Shown here piece by piece: positions 51,109 to 60,771 of a stretch of 64,000 nt of DNA. Below the pieces are notes generated by a model. The model was not told where the DNA came from. It worked only from the letters and a program-made list of their open reading frames with translations, and did not search any database. Every line of letters begins with the position of its first letter. Position 1 is the stretch's first letter. The stretch is taken from positions 371 to 64,370 of the forward strand of contig NZ_JAHCMB010000168.1 in the NCBI RefSeq assembly GCF_019904155.1, given 5' to 3'. The translations under genes and the position numbers were made by a program. The stretch comes from Paenibacillus sinensis. GTDB taxonomy: Bacteria > Bacillota > Bacilli > Paenibacillales > Paenibacillaceae.

Positions 51109-51372
51109 ATGTTTGCAGAACGCACCGGATATATCATCTGGGTCAGCGATGTAAAGGCTGCGCGCAATTTGGAGAAATACGGGACGCTGCACTACATCTC
51201 GCGTAAAATGCACTATGCGGTGATTTACGTCAACGCAGACCGTGCCGAGGAAGTTATGAAGAATGTTCGCAGACTGTCTTACGTCCGCAAGATCGAGCGT
51301 TCCTACCGGAATGAGCTCAAAACGGAATATTCGAGCAATGGGCCGGACAAGACCCGGTATTACGGATTATAG
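51109..51372 (+). CDS. ylbG: YlbG family (DUF2129) protein
   Basis: An 87-residue protein with the YlbG pattern: FAERTGYIIWVSDVKAARNLEKYGTLHYISRKMHYAVIYVN and VRKIERSYRNELKTEY. Its role is unknown; it usually sits beside ylbF, as here (44 bases). AAAGGCGGAGAAGG lies before the ATG. A strong terminator follows 40 bases after the stop. Confidence 0.92.
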   Translation: MFAERTGYIIWVSDVKAARNLEKYGTLHYISRKMHYAVIYVNADRAEEVMKNVRRLSYVRKIERSYRNELKTEYSSNGPDKTRYYGL

Positions 51373-51412
51373 CTCCGGCAGCTCCTGCTGGACGCGGCTT
51401 AGAAGGCATCAG

Positions 51413-51449
51413 GGAAGGGATTCTTTTGAGGAATCCCTTCCTTTTTTTG
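51413..51449 (+). terminator. terminator after ylbG
   Basis: GGAAGGGATTC and GAATCCCTTCC (11 bp) followed by TTTTTTT. Confidence 0.9.
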
Positions 51450-51626
51450 TGACCCTGTGTCATCTATCAAAGGTGGATTTTCATAGAGTACGGCTCATGT
51501 GTCCGGGGAAGCCGCAAAGACCGGAAAGCCATGAGCAGCAGGGTCCGAAGGCTTGTATAATATGCGCTGCTGGTGGTAAGATGGCATCAATACATGCGCG
51601 CCAAGACCCTTTTACGGTGGAGTGTG

Positions 51627-52070
51627 ATGACTATGCGCGATAAGGAGACCCATAAATGGGATCTGCAAGAGCCCTTCTATGTGATGCTGGACGGGTACCG
51701 CATCGCCGATGTGGTGATTACGTCCCACGCAAGTGGAAGGTATGATGACCGAGGCGCGGGAACAGGACAGTCCGGCAAGGACATTGCGTTCTGGCTGTGG
51801 CAGTGCCTCAAGCAGAAGCGGGTCCGCCTGTATTCGCCGGAAGAGCCGGAAATGTATCTGGTGGACAATGACCTCGTCATGGCGGCCCGGATCGTGGCGC
51901 TGCAAGGGGAGGCCGATCTGTACGGAAATCCGCTGTACCGGCTGATTGTCGTAACATTTCTGGGCAGAATGTCGGAGAACATTGAGCTGCGTGACCTGAG
52001 CAGTTATTATGCAAGGCAGCGCAGCACAAGGCGGGTTACCCTCATGCAGACCGGCAGAAAGCGGAGATAG
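51627..52070 (+). CDS. hypothetical protein, conserved-looking
   Basis: A 147-residue soluble alpha/beta protein, basic at its C-terminus (RRVTLMQTGRKRR). It includes the phrase VVITSHASGRYDDRGAGTGQSGKDIAF, reminiscent of small phage-type or toxin-like hydrolases only in composition. No domain is recognised. The ATG at 51627 follows GGTGGAG by 4-5 bases; 51633 is an alternative. It lies between the ylbG terminator and the LysR gene. The frame's upstream extension (to 51573) is unlikely. Confidence 0.55.
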   Translation: MTMRDKETHKWDLQEPFYVMLDGYRIADVVITSHASGRYDDRGAGTGQSGKDIAFWLWQCLKQKRVRLYSPEEPEMYLVDNDLVMAARIVALQGEADLYGNPLYRLIVVTFLGRMSENIELRDLSSYYARQRSTRRVTLMQTGRKRR

Positions 52071-52161
52071 CTTCTGTCCGGTTTGAACGAACGAAGGAGG
52101 CATGCGGCCATAGCTGCATGTCTTTTTACCAAATCCGTCATGAATAACAGGAGTGTACACA

Positions 52162-53058
52162 TTGAATTTTCATCAACTGCATATTTTCTATACGGTATCC
52201 GAGAAGGGCAGCTTCTCCGCCGCGGCGCAGGCGCTGCATATGACCCAGCCCGCCGTGACCATGCAGGTGCAGGCGCTGGAGGATTACTTCGGTGCCAAGC
52301 TGTTTAACCGGTCCACCAAGAAAATCGTATTATCCGACGCAGGCCGTACACTGCTGCCCTTTGCGGTGCGGAGCCTTGAGCTGATGCGGCAGACCGACCA
52401 GGCGATGGCGGCGTATACCCATATGCTGGAGGGCCGTCTGCTGCTCGGTTCCAGTCTTACGATCGGCGAATATGTGCTGCCAAGACTTCTGGCGCCTTTC
52501 GGCAAAGCCTATCCGAATATCTCGGTTATGCTGAAGATCATGAACACGACTCAGATTATGGAAGAGATTACGAAGCATCAGCTTACTTTCGGCTTGATTG
52601 AAGCCGAGGTCAGCCATCCCGACATGGAAATCGAATCCGTTATGGAGGATGAGCTGAAGCTGATCGTGCCGGACAGTCACCCGCTTGCCGACAGAAGCCA
52701 GGTTACGCTCGCAGAGGCGCTGGAATATCCCTTTGTACTCAGGGAGCAGGGCTCGGGGACGCGGCGTGTGATGGAGGAACAGGTGCTTGACCGGGGGATC
52801 GATCTTGGAGGACTTCAAGTAGTGATGGAGCTGGGCAGCACGGGCGCAGTCAAGTCGGCGGTGGAGGCGGGCCTCGGCATCACAATGCTGTCTCCGTCCA
52901 CAGTGCGGCATGAGGCTGCGCTGGGTCTGCTGAAAATTATCAATATCTCCGATGCGTCTTTCAAAAGACAGTTCTATGCCATCCGGCTGAAATCCACGCT
53001 GCTGCCCATTCATGCGGTCACGTTTCTGAACTTTCTACGGCAGCATGCCGGTGAATAA
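52162..53058 (+). CDS. LysR-type transcriptional regulator
   Basis: A 298-residue regulator. The winged helix-turn-helix is NFHQLHIFYTVSEKGSFSAAAQALHMTQPAVTMQVQAL, and the effector-binding domain follows from about residue 88 (LLLGSSLTIGEYVLPRLLAPF). It looks like the CysL/CbbR-type branch. The start is TTG at 52162: AGGAG lies 9 bases upstream and the domain begins directly there; a GTG at 52153 is in frame. The target is unknown; the GNAT and PHP genes follow immediately in the same direction and the GNAT reading frame begins near its stop. Confidence 0.9.
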   Translation: MNFHQLHIFYTVSEKGSFSAAAQALHMTQPAVTMQVQALEDYFGAKLFNRSTKKIVLSDAGRTLLPFAVRSLELMRQTDQAMAAYTHMLEGRLLLGSSLTIGEYVLPRLLAPFGKAYPNISVMLKIMNTTQIMEEITKHQLTFGLIEAEVSHPDMEIESVMEDELKLIVPDSHPLADRSQVTLAEALEYPFVLREQGSGTRRVMEEQVLDRGIDLGGLQVVMELGSTGAVKSAVEAGLGITMLSPSTVRHEAALGLLKIINISDASFKRQFYAIRLKSTLLPIHAVTFLNFLRQHAGE

Positions 53059-53083
53059 TCAAGAAAGCGAAGGTGATCGGGAA

Positions 53084-53674
53084 GTGGCAGTTCATTTGCG
53101 GGGAGAACGGGTTATTCTGCGGGATATCACGGAAGCTGATATTCCGGAGCTATATTACCATTACCATGAATCTCCGGACCGGGAGCATCTTAACTGGAAC
53201 GGGCCATATCAGGAGCTGAGCTGGGTCAGTCTGAAGGATTTTGCCAAAGATTACGAGCATCTGCTGTTTACCACCCGGACGAATCAGCCCCGAAGCAGGC
53301 TAATAATCGAAATCGACGGCAAGGTTAAAGGGACAGTCGGTCGATACTGGGTTTCGGAGGTTACGAACTGGTTCGAAATCGGCATCGTGATCTATGATTC
53401 AGCCTATTGGTCCGGAGGATACGGAACGGAAGCGTTCCGGATGTGGATGCACTATTTGTTCACGGAGCTGGACACTGTCCGGCTTGGCATCGGAACCTGG
53501 TCTGGCAACGAGCGCATGATGCGTCTGGCTGCCAGATGCGGCATGAAGGAAGAGGCCCGCGTGCGCATGGCCCGGATCGTCCGGGGAGAATATTACGATG
53601 CGATCAAGATGGGCATTCTCCGGGAAGAGTGGGAATCCTTGTCCTTGACGCGAAATGGAGTTGAACAATTGTGA
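53084..53674 (+). CDS. GNAT acetyltransferase, RimJ/RimL type
   Basis: A 196-residue acetyltransferase. The GTG at 53084 is chosen over an ATG at 53045 (which overlaps the LysR stop) because AAGGTGAT lies upstream and the fold starts at LRGERVILRDITEADIPEL. Acetyl-CoA loop YWSGGYGTEAFRMWMHYLF (GGYGTEA), then FTELDTVRLGIGTWSGNERMMRLAARCGM, the standard RimJ/L ending. The acceptor is unknown; related Bacillus proteins acetylate ribosomal or small amine targets. It overlaps the PHP gene by four bases. Confidence 0.88.
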   Translation: MAVHLRGERVILRDITEADIPELYYHYHESPDREHLNWNGPYQELSWVSLKDFAKDYEHLLFTTRTNQPRSRLIIEIDGKVKGTVGRYWVSEVTNWFEIGIVIYDSAYWSGGYGTEAFRMWMHYLFTELDTVRLGIGTWSGNERMMRLAARCGMKEEARVRMARIVRGEYYDAIKMGILREEWESLSLTRNGVEQL

Positions 53675-54543
53675 CGGAACAAGCTGGAAGCAGCATACAG
53701 CCGCAAGCTCCGGGACGCTGTGATCTGCATAGTCATACCTTCGCCTCGGACGGCATGCAGACTCCGGCGGAGAATGTGCGGATTGCCAAAGAACGGAACT
53801 TGAGCGCAGTCGCCATCACGGACCACGATACGGTTGCCGGGCTGAGCGAAGCACTGGCTGCCGGGAAGCAATACGGCATTACGGTAGTCCCCGGCGTCGA
53901 AATCAGCACCCGTGCTGGCGAAAAAGATATTCATGTGCTCGGCTATTACATCGACTACGAGAACGGACTGCTGCTGGAACGGCTTGCTTCGCTTCGCGAC
54001 ACCCGTACGGCGCGCAATGAAGCGATTATCGCCAAATTGCAAAGCTTCGGCATCGGTATCACGATGGAATCGGTCGTGAAGGGGATCGGCCGGGAGATGA
54101 AGCAGGGGGAGAGCGTCGGCAGACCGCATATCGCCGACGAGCTCGTCCGGCTTGGAGCGGCACATGACATGCGGGATGCGTTCGACAAATTTTTGGCCGA
54201 AGGCGCGCCGGCCTTCGTGTCGCCTCCGCGTATTACTCCGGAAGAGGCATGCCGCTGGATCGGCGAAGCGAAGGGACGGGCGGTGCTGGCGCATCCGGGA
54301 CTGTACGGTGACGATGACCTTGTCCGGCAAATTTTGTCGTCCGGCGGGTTCGCAGGCATCGAGGCCTACCATTCGGACCACAGCTCTGCCGATGTTGAAC
54401 GGTATCTGAGGCTTGCCGAAGAGTTCGGCCTGCTGGTCACCGGCGGCTCGGACTTCCACGGAGCGCGGAACGGCGTGATCTTTCACGGCGATCTTGGCAG
54501 CGTGACGGTTGACGCCGGGGTACTGGACAAGCTGAAGCCTTGA
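53671..54543 (+). CDS. PHP-domain phosphoesterase (YciV/RNase AM-like)
   Basis: A 290-residue metal phosphoesterase. PHP motifs: CDLHSHTFASDG (first His pair and Asp), AITDHDTVAG (motif II), VVPGVEIST (Glu), HPGLY and GSDFHG (final Asp and His). Members of this group (E. coli YciV, RNase AM) trim the 5' ends of ribosomal RNA or hydrolyse 3',5'-bisphosphates. The start codon is GTG, overlapping the GNAT stop (GTGA), preceded by GGAG. A terminator lies 75 bases after the stop. Confidence 0.88.
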   Translation: MTEQAGSSIQPQAPGRCDLHSHTFASDGMQTPAENVRIAKERNLSAVAITDHDTVAGLSEALAAGKQYGITVVPGVEISTRAGEKDIHVLGYYIDYENGLLLERLASLRDTRTARNEAIIAKLQSFGIGITMESVVKGIGREMKQGESVGRPHIADELVRLGAAHDMRDAFDKFLAEGAPAFVSPPRITPEEACRWIGEAKGRAVLAHPGLYGDDDLVRQILSSGGFAGIEAYHSDHSSADVERYLRLAEEFGLLVTGGSDFHGARNGVIFHGDLGSVTVDAGVLDKLKP

Positions 54544-54619
54544 TGTGGGGCTTATCTGATGGCAGAATGCAGTCATTGGATTGATGCGGACAGCGGATGA
54601 AAAAAGAAATAGATCATAC

Positions 54620-54656
54620 AAGAACCTCCGGCTCGGAACGAGAGCCGGAGGTTCTT
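54620..54656. terminator. terminator after the PHP gene
   Basis: AAGAACCTCCGGCTC pairs perfectly with GAGCCGGAGGTTCTT (15 bp) around 7 bases. Poor T tail on the plus strand, TTGTATG on the minus. Confidence 0.78.
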
Positions 54657-54778
54657 GTGATACACGGGACAGCAGGACGGAGTGAACCCTGCTTGATGTA
54701 CAATCGGGAGGATAGGAGTACGCTAATCGCTAATACCTCGTTATGCAGCTAATAGACAGCACCCTGTGACTGTCCTGC

Positions 54779-56635
54779 TCAGTTCTTGAGCGTACTGGAC
54801 AGACCCTTGACCACCGATTCGTCAGGGGTGATAAACAGCGTCCGCTGATGGTCGTAAATGACGAAGCCGGGCTTCGAGCCGCTCGGCTTGCGGACATGCC
54901 GGATCAGTGTCGTATCGACTGGTACACCGCTGGAATGCTTGGCCTGGCTGAAATAAGCAGCCAGTTGAGCGGCTTCATTGAGAGTCGCTTCGCTGAACTT
55001 CTCGCTTCGGATCACAACGTGAGAGCCGGGAATATCCTTCGTATGAAGCCAGGTGTCATTGGGACCGGACAACCGGTTCGTCAAATACTCGTTCTGCAGA
55101 TTGTTTTTGCCGACATAGATTTCCACGCCTTCGGATGAAGTGAAGACCTGAAGCGTGGGACGGGTTGGCTTCTTTTTCTTCTTGCCCTTCTTGCCGCGCT
55201 CGCGCAGGTAGCCGCCGGCGACGAGCTCTTCCCGGATCTCCTCGATATCATTAAGGGACGCGTGATCCAGCTGCTGAAGCAGGCTCTCCACGTACGAAAT
55301 CTCCTCCCGGGTCTTCTCCAGCTGCTCTTCAATAACCGTCAGGCTGTTCTTGTATTTGTTGTACTTCTTGAAATAGCGCTGCGCATTGTCGGACGGAGAC
55401 AGCAGCGGATCAAGCGAAATGGCGACTACGCTCTGTTCTTCGTCGTAGTAGTTGGTCAGTCTTGCTTCCTTGTCTCCTTTGGACAGCGTGTGCAGTGAAG
55501 CAAACAGCAGCTCGCCCTTGATCCGGTATTCCTCGGCATCAGCCGCTTCGTCCAGATCACTGTTCAGATTGTCCAGTTTCTTGACGTTCTTGCTCCGCTC
55601 GTTGGTGAGGAAGCGGATGAGGTCGCTCACCTTCTGCTTGACGGTGTCGCGCTCGCCCTTGTCGCCGAAATAATCCTCCATGCAGGTACTGATCGACTCG
55701 TAATGCTTCACCGTGCCTTCCAGCATCGTAAGCGGAATCGCCGAGAATATCAGCTTCCCCTTCGCATTCGTGCCGATCACCGGAGCGAAGCGGCCGGAGC
55801 GAACCGGCTCCATTATCGATTCGAAGGCGGCTGCCAGCTCCTGGGCCCGGGTTCTTCCAAAACCGGACTCAGCCGGGGATACGACTGATTCAACATCTGC
55901 AGCTTCGCTATTCCGTTCAGCATGCGCCCGATGGACGATTTCCTGGGCGATCAGCGGGCTGACGCCGCTGAAGGTCTCGACGATCCAGCCGACAGGGTCC
56001 TTGGAAGGACGCTTGGGCTCCGGCTGAGGGGATTCCGTATCGTCCGGAGAGGCCGGTTCGGCCGTATTATTTTCCGCATCAAGACAGATTTCGATGAATT
56101 CGCTCGCTGTGATCTCAAGCGGACTGCGCTTGTGCTGCTCCGGCGGCTGGGTGTAGGCGAAGCCGGGCATGACGATCCGATAGCTGCTGATAGCGGGAGT
56201 TACATGATGAATGCCGTCTATGATGGTGCCCGCCATGCTGTCCGTCAAGATAATGTTGCTGTGGCGGCCCATGAGTTCGATGATGATTTTTTTGGATGAA
56301 AGATCTCCAAGCTCGTCGCGCTGCCGGATATCGATATAAATGATGCGCTCCATCCCGACCTGCGTGACGGCTTCAATGACGCCTCCTTCGCAGTGCTTGC
56401 GCATCAGCATGCAGAACATCGGCGCTTCCGGGGGATTCGGGGTGCTCCGATCCGTAAAGTGAACGCGGGGATAGGTCGGATTGGCCGACAAAATCAGTTT
56501 GCCGCCTCCGCCCGCCCCTCTAAGTGTAAAAACAAGATCATGATCACCGGGCTGATAAATTTTGCTGATCCGTTGGCCGACGATGGCCTGAAGCTCGGAT
56601 ACGATCGCCCGGGTCACGATGCCGTCAAGTGCCAT
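54779..56635 (-). CDS. rqcH: ribosome quality-control factor RqcH (NFACT)
   Basis: A 618-residue NFACT-family protein. It binds 50S subunits carrying stalled peptidyl-tRNA and adds C-terminal alanine tails that mark the chain for degradation. NFACT-N begins ALDGIVTRAIVSELQAIVGQRI; a coiled-coil-rich middle (about 320-480) is followed by a Lys-rich stretch (RGKKGKKKKKP) and the NFACT-R domain with HTKDIPGSHVVIRS and LIRHVRKPSGSKPGFVIYD. Earlier annotation calls this fibronectin-binding protein. Its neighbour across the promoter is the YloB-type Ca2+-ATPase, as in Bacillus (yloA-yloB). AGGAGAATCGC precedes the ATG. Confidence 0.93.
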   Translation of the reverse strand: MALDGIVTRAIVSELQAIVGQRISKIYQPGDHDLVFTLRGAGGGGKLILSANPTYPRVHFTDRSTPNPPEAPMFCMLMRKHCEGGVIEAVTQVGMERIIYIDIRQRDELGDLSSKKIIIELMGRHSNIILTDSMAGTIIDGIHHVTPAISSYRIVMPGFAYTQPPEQHKRSPLEITASEFIEICLDAENNTAEPASPDDTESPQPEPKRPSKDPVGWIVETFSGVSPLIAQEIVHRAHAERNSEAADVESVVSPAESGFGRTRAQELAAAFESIMEPVRSGRFAPVIGTNAKGKLIFSAIPLTMLEGTVKHYESISTCMEDYFGDKGERDTVKQKVSDLIRFLTNERSKNVKKLDNLNSDLDEAADAEEYRIKGELLFASLHTLSKGDKEARLTNYYDEEQSVVAISLDPLLSPSDNAQRYFKKYNKYKNSLTVIEEQLEKTREEISYVESLLQQLDHASLNDIEEIREELVAGGYLRERGKKGKKKKKPTRPTLQVFTSSEGVEIYVGKNNLQNEYLTNRLSGPNDTWLHTKDIPGSHVVIRSEKFSEATLNEAAQLAAYFSQAKHSSGVPVDTTLIRHVRKPSGSKPGFVIYDHQRTLFITPDESVVKGLSSTLKN

Positions 56636-56834
56636 GATTGCGATTCTCCTGTCAGGTAAGGTTTAGTTCTATCCCCTCTATGATGCCATACTTTCGTCTT
56701 TCCGTCCAAAGCCCCGGTCTGTCCGCCCGGCGGTGATAATTCGGGACGACCCTGAATACACTTGGTCATGAACGGTTGGATAAGCACTAGTTGCCGCCGG
56801 AAGCCATAAACGACCGGGAGGGGAATGGAGAGTC

Positions 56835-59678
56835 ATGGAACAAAAAAGTTGGCACAGGCTCAGCAGCGAGGAGCTGCTGAAGACATTTGCGGTGTCGCCG
56901 CAGCGGGGGCTTGGGCCGGAGGAGGCTGAAGCCAGACTCAAGGAGCACGGCCCCAATGAATTGTCGGAAGGGGAACGGATTTCACCGCTTACGATTCTGC
57001 TCAACCAGTTCAAGGATTTCATGGTCCTTGTGCTCATGGGAGCGACGCTGGTATCGGGACTTCTGGGTGAATACCTGGACGCTATCACGATCGTCGCCAT
57101 CATCGTGCTGAACGGCATTCTTGGCTTCGTTCAGGAATTTCGGGCGGAGCGGTCGCTGCGGGCGCTCAAGCAGTTGTCGGCGCCTTCCGCCAAAGCGCTG
57201 CGCGACGGAACGGTGGAGCATATCCCGGCCAGCCGGCTTGTGCCAGGCGATATCGTCCTGCTCGAGAGCGGAGACCGGGTACCGGCCGACGTCCGCTGGC
57301 TGGAATGCAGCGCGCTGACCTGCGAGGAATCGGCGCTGACCGGGGAGTCGCTGCCGGTCTCGAAGCACGCTGACCCTATTCCCGCCGAAGAGGTGCCGGT
57401 CGGCGATCAGAAGAACATCGGCTTCATGGGCACGATGGTCACTCGCGGGACCGGGCGGGCCATTGTCGTCCGCACCGGCATGGACACGGAGATGGGCACA
57501 ATCGCCGATCTGATCCAGAACACCGATTCCCAGGAGACGCCGCTTCAGCGCCGCCTGGAGCAGCTCGGCAAAATCCTGATTTATTTATCGCTGGCGCTCA
57601 CCGTGGTCGTCGTACTTGCGGGCATTCTGCACGGCCAGCCGGCCGTCTCGATGTTCCTGGCGGGCGTCAGCCTGGCGGTGGCAGCCATCCCGGAAGGACT
57701 GCCTGCCATCGTTACGATCGCATTGGCGCTGGGCGTCCAGCGGATGATCAAGCGCAATGCGATCGTCCGGAAGCTTCCTTCGGTCGAGACGCTGGGCTGC
57801 GCATCGGTCATCTGCTCCGACAAGACGGGGACGCTGACCCAGAACAAGATGACGGTAACCCGGGTCTGGAACGGCGGACGCGCGCTGGAGGTCACAGGAG
57901 AGGGCTACGCACCGACAGGGGCGGTGCTGGACAAGGGCAAGCCGGCGGATATGAAGCATGATCCCAGTCTACGCCGGCTCCTGCAGATCGGCGCCTTGTG
58001 CAACAACGCCGAGATTTACGAGACAGCTGCTGCTCAGGGGCAGGCCAAGAAGAAAGGGAAAGGCAAGGGCAAGGAGGAGCGTTCGGAGACGGTGCCTTCC
58101 GGAACTCAGGTCTGGGAGCTAAAGGGCGATCCGACGGAAGGCGCGCTCGTCACCCTCGCGGCCAAAATGGGTCTGACTACTTCATCTTTGTCCGCTTCCT
58201 ATACACGGGATAAGGAGTTTCCGTTCGATTCCGAGCGCAAGCTGATGTCCGTCATCGTCAGCCATGCGGGCGGACGCACCGTCTGCACAAAGGGAGCGCC
58301 GGATGTGCTGCTGAGCCGCTGCGCCTATATGCTGTGGGAAGGCCAGGTCGTCCCCTGCACGCCCACGCTGCGGCAAAAAGCGCTCGACGCCAACGAAGCG
58401 ATGGCATCGGACGCGCTGCGCGTGCTCGGTCTGGCATACCGAGATATAAGAACCGGAGAGCTGCCCGATTCGGACAAGGACGCCGAGAGCCAGCTGATAT
58501 TCGCCGGTTTGGCCGGGATGATCGACCCGCCGCGGCGCGAGGTCCGGGATGCTATCAGCATCACCCGCCGGGCGGGCATTAAGACGGTGATGATCACCGG
58601 CGACCATGGCACCACGGCCGAAGCAATCGCCCATCAGCTCGGCATTCTGCAGCGCGGAGGCAAGGTGCTGACAGGCAGCCAGCTGACACGTATGGACGAC
58701 GATGCGCTCGACAAGGTCTCGGATGACGTCTGTGTCTATGCCCGTGTCTCGCCTGAGCACAAGCTGCGCATCGTGAAGTCGCTGCAGCGCAAGGGCCATG
58801 TCGTCGCAATGACAGGCGACGGCGTCAACGACGCCCCGGCCATCAAGGCGGCCGACATCGGAATTGCAATGGGCATCACGGGCACCGACGTGACCAAGGA
58901 GGCGTCGGCGCTCATCCTGGGCGACGACAACTTCTCCACGATCGTTGCGGCGATCGAGGAAGGGCGGAGCATTTACGAGAATATCCGCAAATTTATCCGG
59001 TACCTGCTGGCTTCGAATGTCGGGGAAATCCTGACCATGTTCTTCGCCATGCTGATCGGCCTTCCGCTGCCGCTCGTGCCGATCCAGATTCTCTGGGTCA
59101 ACCTCGTGACGGACGGCCTTCCCGCAATGGCGCTCGGGGTAGATCAGCCCGAGAAGGATCTCATGGAGCACAAGCCCCGCGGTGCGAAAGAGAACATCTT
59201 CGCCCGCCGGCTCGGCTGGAAGATCATCAGCCGCGGTCTGCTCATCGGCCTGTGCACATTGGCAGCCTTCTGGCTAACCCTGCGCGGTGCGCCGAATGAT
59301 CCGGCGAAGCTTGTTCAGGCGCAGTCGGTTGCCTTCGCCACGCTGGTCATGGCCCAGCTGATCCATGTGTTCGACTGCCGGAGCTCGCGCTCCGTCTTTC
59401 ACCGGAATCCGTTCCAGAACCGCTACCTGGTCCTTGCCGTCCTGTCGTCCGTCCTCCTGATGTTGGCCGTCATGTATATTCCGGCCCTCCAGCCGGTCTT
59501 CAAGACCGTGCCGCTCGGCTTCCGGGACTGGGCGCTGACGATTGTCGCCGCGGGCATTCCGACCTTCGCAATGGGGGCCGGCAGCGTCTGGGGAGGCAAG
59601 CGGAGCCGCAAGCACACCCGAAGCGGGGGAAGCGGCGGCGGATCATCCATGCTGAAAAGTACAAAAATTTCGGCATAG
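56835..59678 (+). CDS. yloB: P-type calcium-transporting ATPase (SERCA type)
   Basis: A 947-residue ion pump with ten membrane helices. Motifs: A-domain TGES (169-172), [14 protein letters not shown] (helix 4 ion site), phosphorylated Asp in SDKTGTLT (D329), and hinge [12 protein letters not shown]. The helix-6 ion residues are in [13 protein letters not shown]. It pumps Ca2+ (possibly Mn2+) out of the cell. In the nucleotide-binding domain there is a short insertion rich in Lys and Gly ([13 protein letters not shown], 403-415). The divergent rqcH gene starts 200 bases upstream. GGGAGGGGAATGG lies before the ATG. Confidence 0.95.
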   Translation: MEQKSWHRLSSEELLKTFAVSPQRGLGPEEAEARLKEHGPNELSEGERISPLTILLNQFKDFMVLVLMGATLVSGLLGEYLDAITIVAIIVLNGILGFVQEFRAERSLRALKQLSAPSAKALRDGTVEHIPASRLVPGDIVLLESGDRVPADVRWLECSALTCEESALTGESLPVSKHADPIPAEEVPVGDQKNIGFMGTMVTRGTGRAIVVRTGMDTEMGTIADLIQNTDSQETPLQRRLEQLGKILIYLSLALTVVVVLAGILHGQPAVSMFLAGVSLAVAAIPEGLPAIVTIALALGVQRMIKRNAIVRKLPSVETLGCASVICSDKTGTLTQNKMTVTRVWNGGRALEVTGEGYAPTGAVLDKGKPADMKHDPSLRRLLQIGALCNNAEIYETAAAQGQAKKKGKGKGKEERSETVPSGTQVWELKGDPTEGALVTLAAKMGLTTSSLSASYTRDKEFPFDSERKLMSVIVSHAGGRTVCTKGAPDVLLSRCAYMLWEGQVVPCTPTLRQKALDANEAMASDALRVLGLAYRDIRTGELPDSDKDAESQLIFAGLAGMIDPPRREVRDAISITRRAGIKTVMITGDHGTTAEAIAHQLGILQRGGKVLTGSQLTRMDDDALDKVSDDVCVYARVSPEHKLRIVKSLQRKGHVVAMTGDGVNDAPAIKAADIGIAMGITGTDVTKEASALILGDDNFSTIVAAIEEGRSIYENIRKFIRYLLASNVGEILTMFFAMLIGLPLPLVPIQILWVNLVTDGLPAMALGVDQPEKDLMEHKPRGAKENIFARRLGWKIISRGLLIGLCTLAAFWLTLRGAPNDPAKLVQAQSVAFATLVMAQLIHVFDCRSSRSVFHRNPFQNRYLVLAVLSSVLLMLAVMYIPALQPVFKTVPLGFRDWALTIVAAGIPTFAMGAGSVWGGKRSRKHTRSGGSGGGSSMLKSTKISA

Positions 59679-59746
59679 AATCAATAGCTTTGTCCCGTTC
59701 CTTGCGTTATGCTTGTGGCATAATATTTGGAGGAGTGGACCTAGCA

Positions 59747-60583
59747 ATGGAATTTACCAAGATGCACGGACTCGGCAACGACTTCATCGTCGTCTTCGGC
59801 GAGCAGAAGCTGCCGGACAATGCGGCCGAGCTTGCCATTAAACTCTGCAACCGGTTCTTCGGCATCGGAGCCGACGGATTTGTCTATATTCTGCCGTCCG
59901 ACCGCGGCGACTACATGATGCGTATCATCAACTCGGACGGCTCCGAAGCGGAGCAGTGCGGCAACGCCATCCGCTGTGTAGCCAAATACGTCTACGATCA
60001 CGGGCATGTGAACTCGGAGGAGATCGTCATTGTCACGATCGGGGCCGGAGAGCAGAAAGTGAAACTGAAGGTCAAAGACGGAGTTGTTGAGACAGTAACC
60101 GTCGACATGGGTGAGCCTGTGCTGAACGGTCCGCAAATTCCCGTTAACGTCGATTCCAATCCAGTTGTGGGCCAGCCGATCGAAAGTGACGGCCGGGAGT
60201 TCACCTACACAGCCGTATCGATGGGCAATCCGCACTGCGTTATTTATGTGGATGATGCCGTATCCTTTGACCTGTTGACATGGGGGCCGAAGCTGGAGGT
60301 TCATCCGCTGTTCCCCCGCAAGGTGAACGTGGAATTCGCCACGGTCAAGGACCGCGGCCGGATTGATATGCGGGTGTGGGAGCGGGGAGCGGGACCGACG
60401 CTTGCTTGCGGAACCGGCGCCTGCGCAACGCTCGTCTCATCCGTGCTGAACGGAGTAAGCGACCGTGCCGCATGGGTGAGCCTGAAGGGCGGCGACCTCT
60501 TCATAGAATGGAATGAGGAAGACAATCATGTGTATATGACCGGCCCGGCGGAAGCGGTCTTCACCGGAACGGTCGAAGCATAA
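59747..60583 (+). CDS. dapF: diaminopimelate epimerase
   Basis: Converts LL- to meso-diaminopimelate for lysine and peptidoglycan synthesis. The 278-residue protein has both catalytic cysteines: EAEQCGNAIR (C71) and ACGTGACA (C221), with MHGLGNDFIV at the start. The ATG at 59747 is chosen since TTGGAGGAGTGG lies upstream and the domain begins there; a longer frame (59690) overlaps the upstream stop area without a site. It follows the Ca2+-ATPase gene by 70 bases, so co-transcription is possible. Confidence 0.96.
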   Translation: MEFTKMHGLGNDFIVVFGEQKLPDNAAELAIKLCNRFFGIGADGFVYILPSDRGDYMMRIINSDGSEAEQCGNAIRCVAKYVYDHGHVNSEEIVIVTIGAGEQKVKLKVKDGVVETVTVDMGEPVLNGPQIPVNVDSNPVVGQPIESDGREFTYTAVSMGNPHCVIYVDDAVSFDLLTWGPKLEVHPLFPRKVNVEFATVKDRGRIDMRVWERGAGPTLACGTGACATLVSSVLNGVSDRAAWVSLKGGDLFIEWNEEDNHVYMTGPAEAVFTGTVEA

Positions 60584-60608
60584 GAGAATCTAAGAGATTG
60601 ATTATCAG

Positions 60609-60653
60609 TTTGTTCAGTCTATTTAGTCTGTTTAGTTTGTTCAGTATGTTCAC
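60609..60653. repeat. 9-bp tandem repeat, five units
   Basis: TTTGTTCAG, TCTATTTAG, TCTGTTTAG, TTTGTTCAG and TATGTTCAC follow without gaps; a sixth, looser copy (GATTATCAG) precedes them. The array lies between the dapF stop and its terminator. Confidence 0.75.
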
Positions 60654-60655
60654 AT

Positions 60656-60698
60656 GGAAACGGGTGCCCCTCGTAAGAGGAAGGCGCCCGTTTCTTGT
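60656..60698 (+). terminator. terminator after dapF
   Basis: GAAACGGGTGCC and GGCGCCCGTTTC (one G-U pair) form the stem; TTGTTATTTT follows. Confidence 0.78.
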
Positions 60699-60771
60699 TA
60701 TTTTGTCCGCATAATGAAGAGGGCTTCCGCAAATAATGGAAATAGTCACCCTGGTTTGAAGGAGCATGGAT

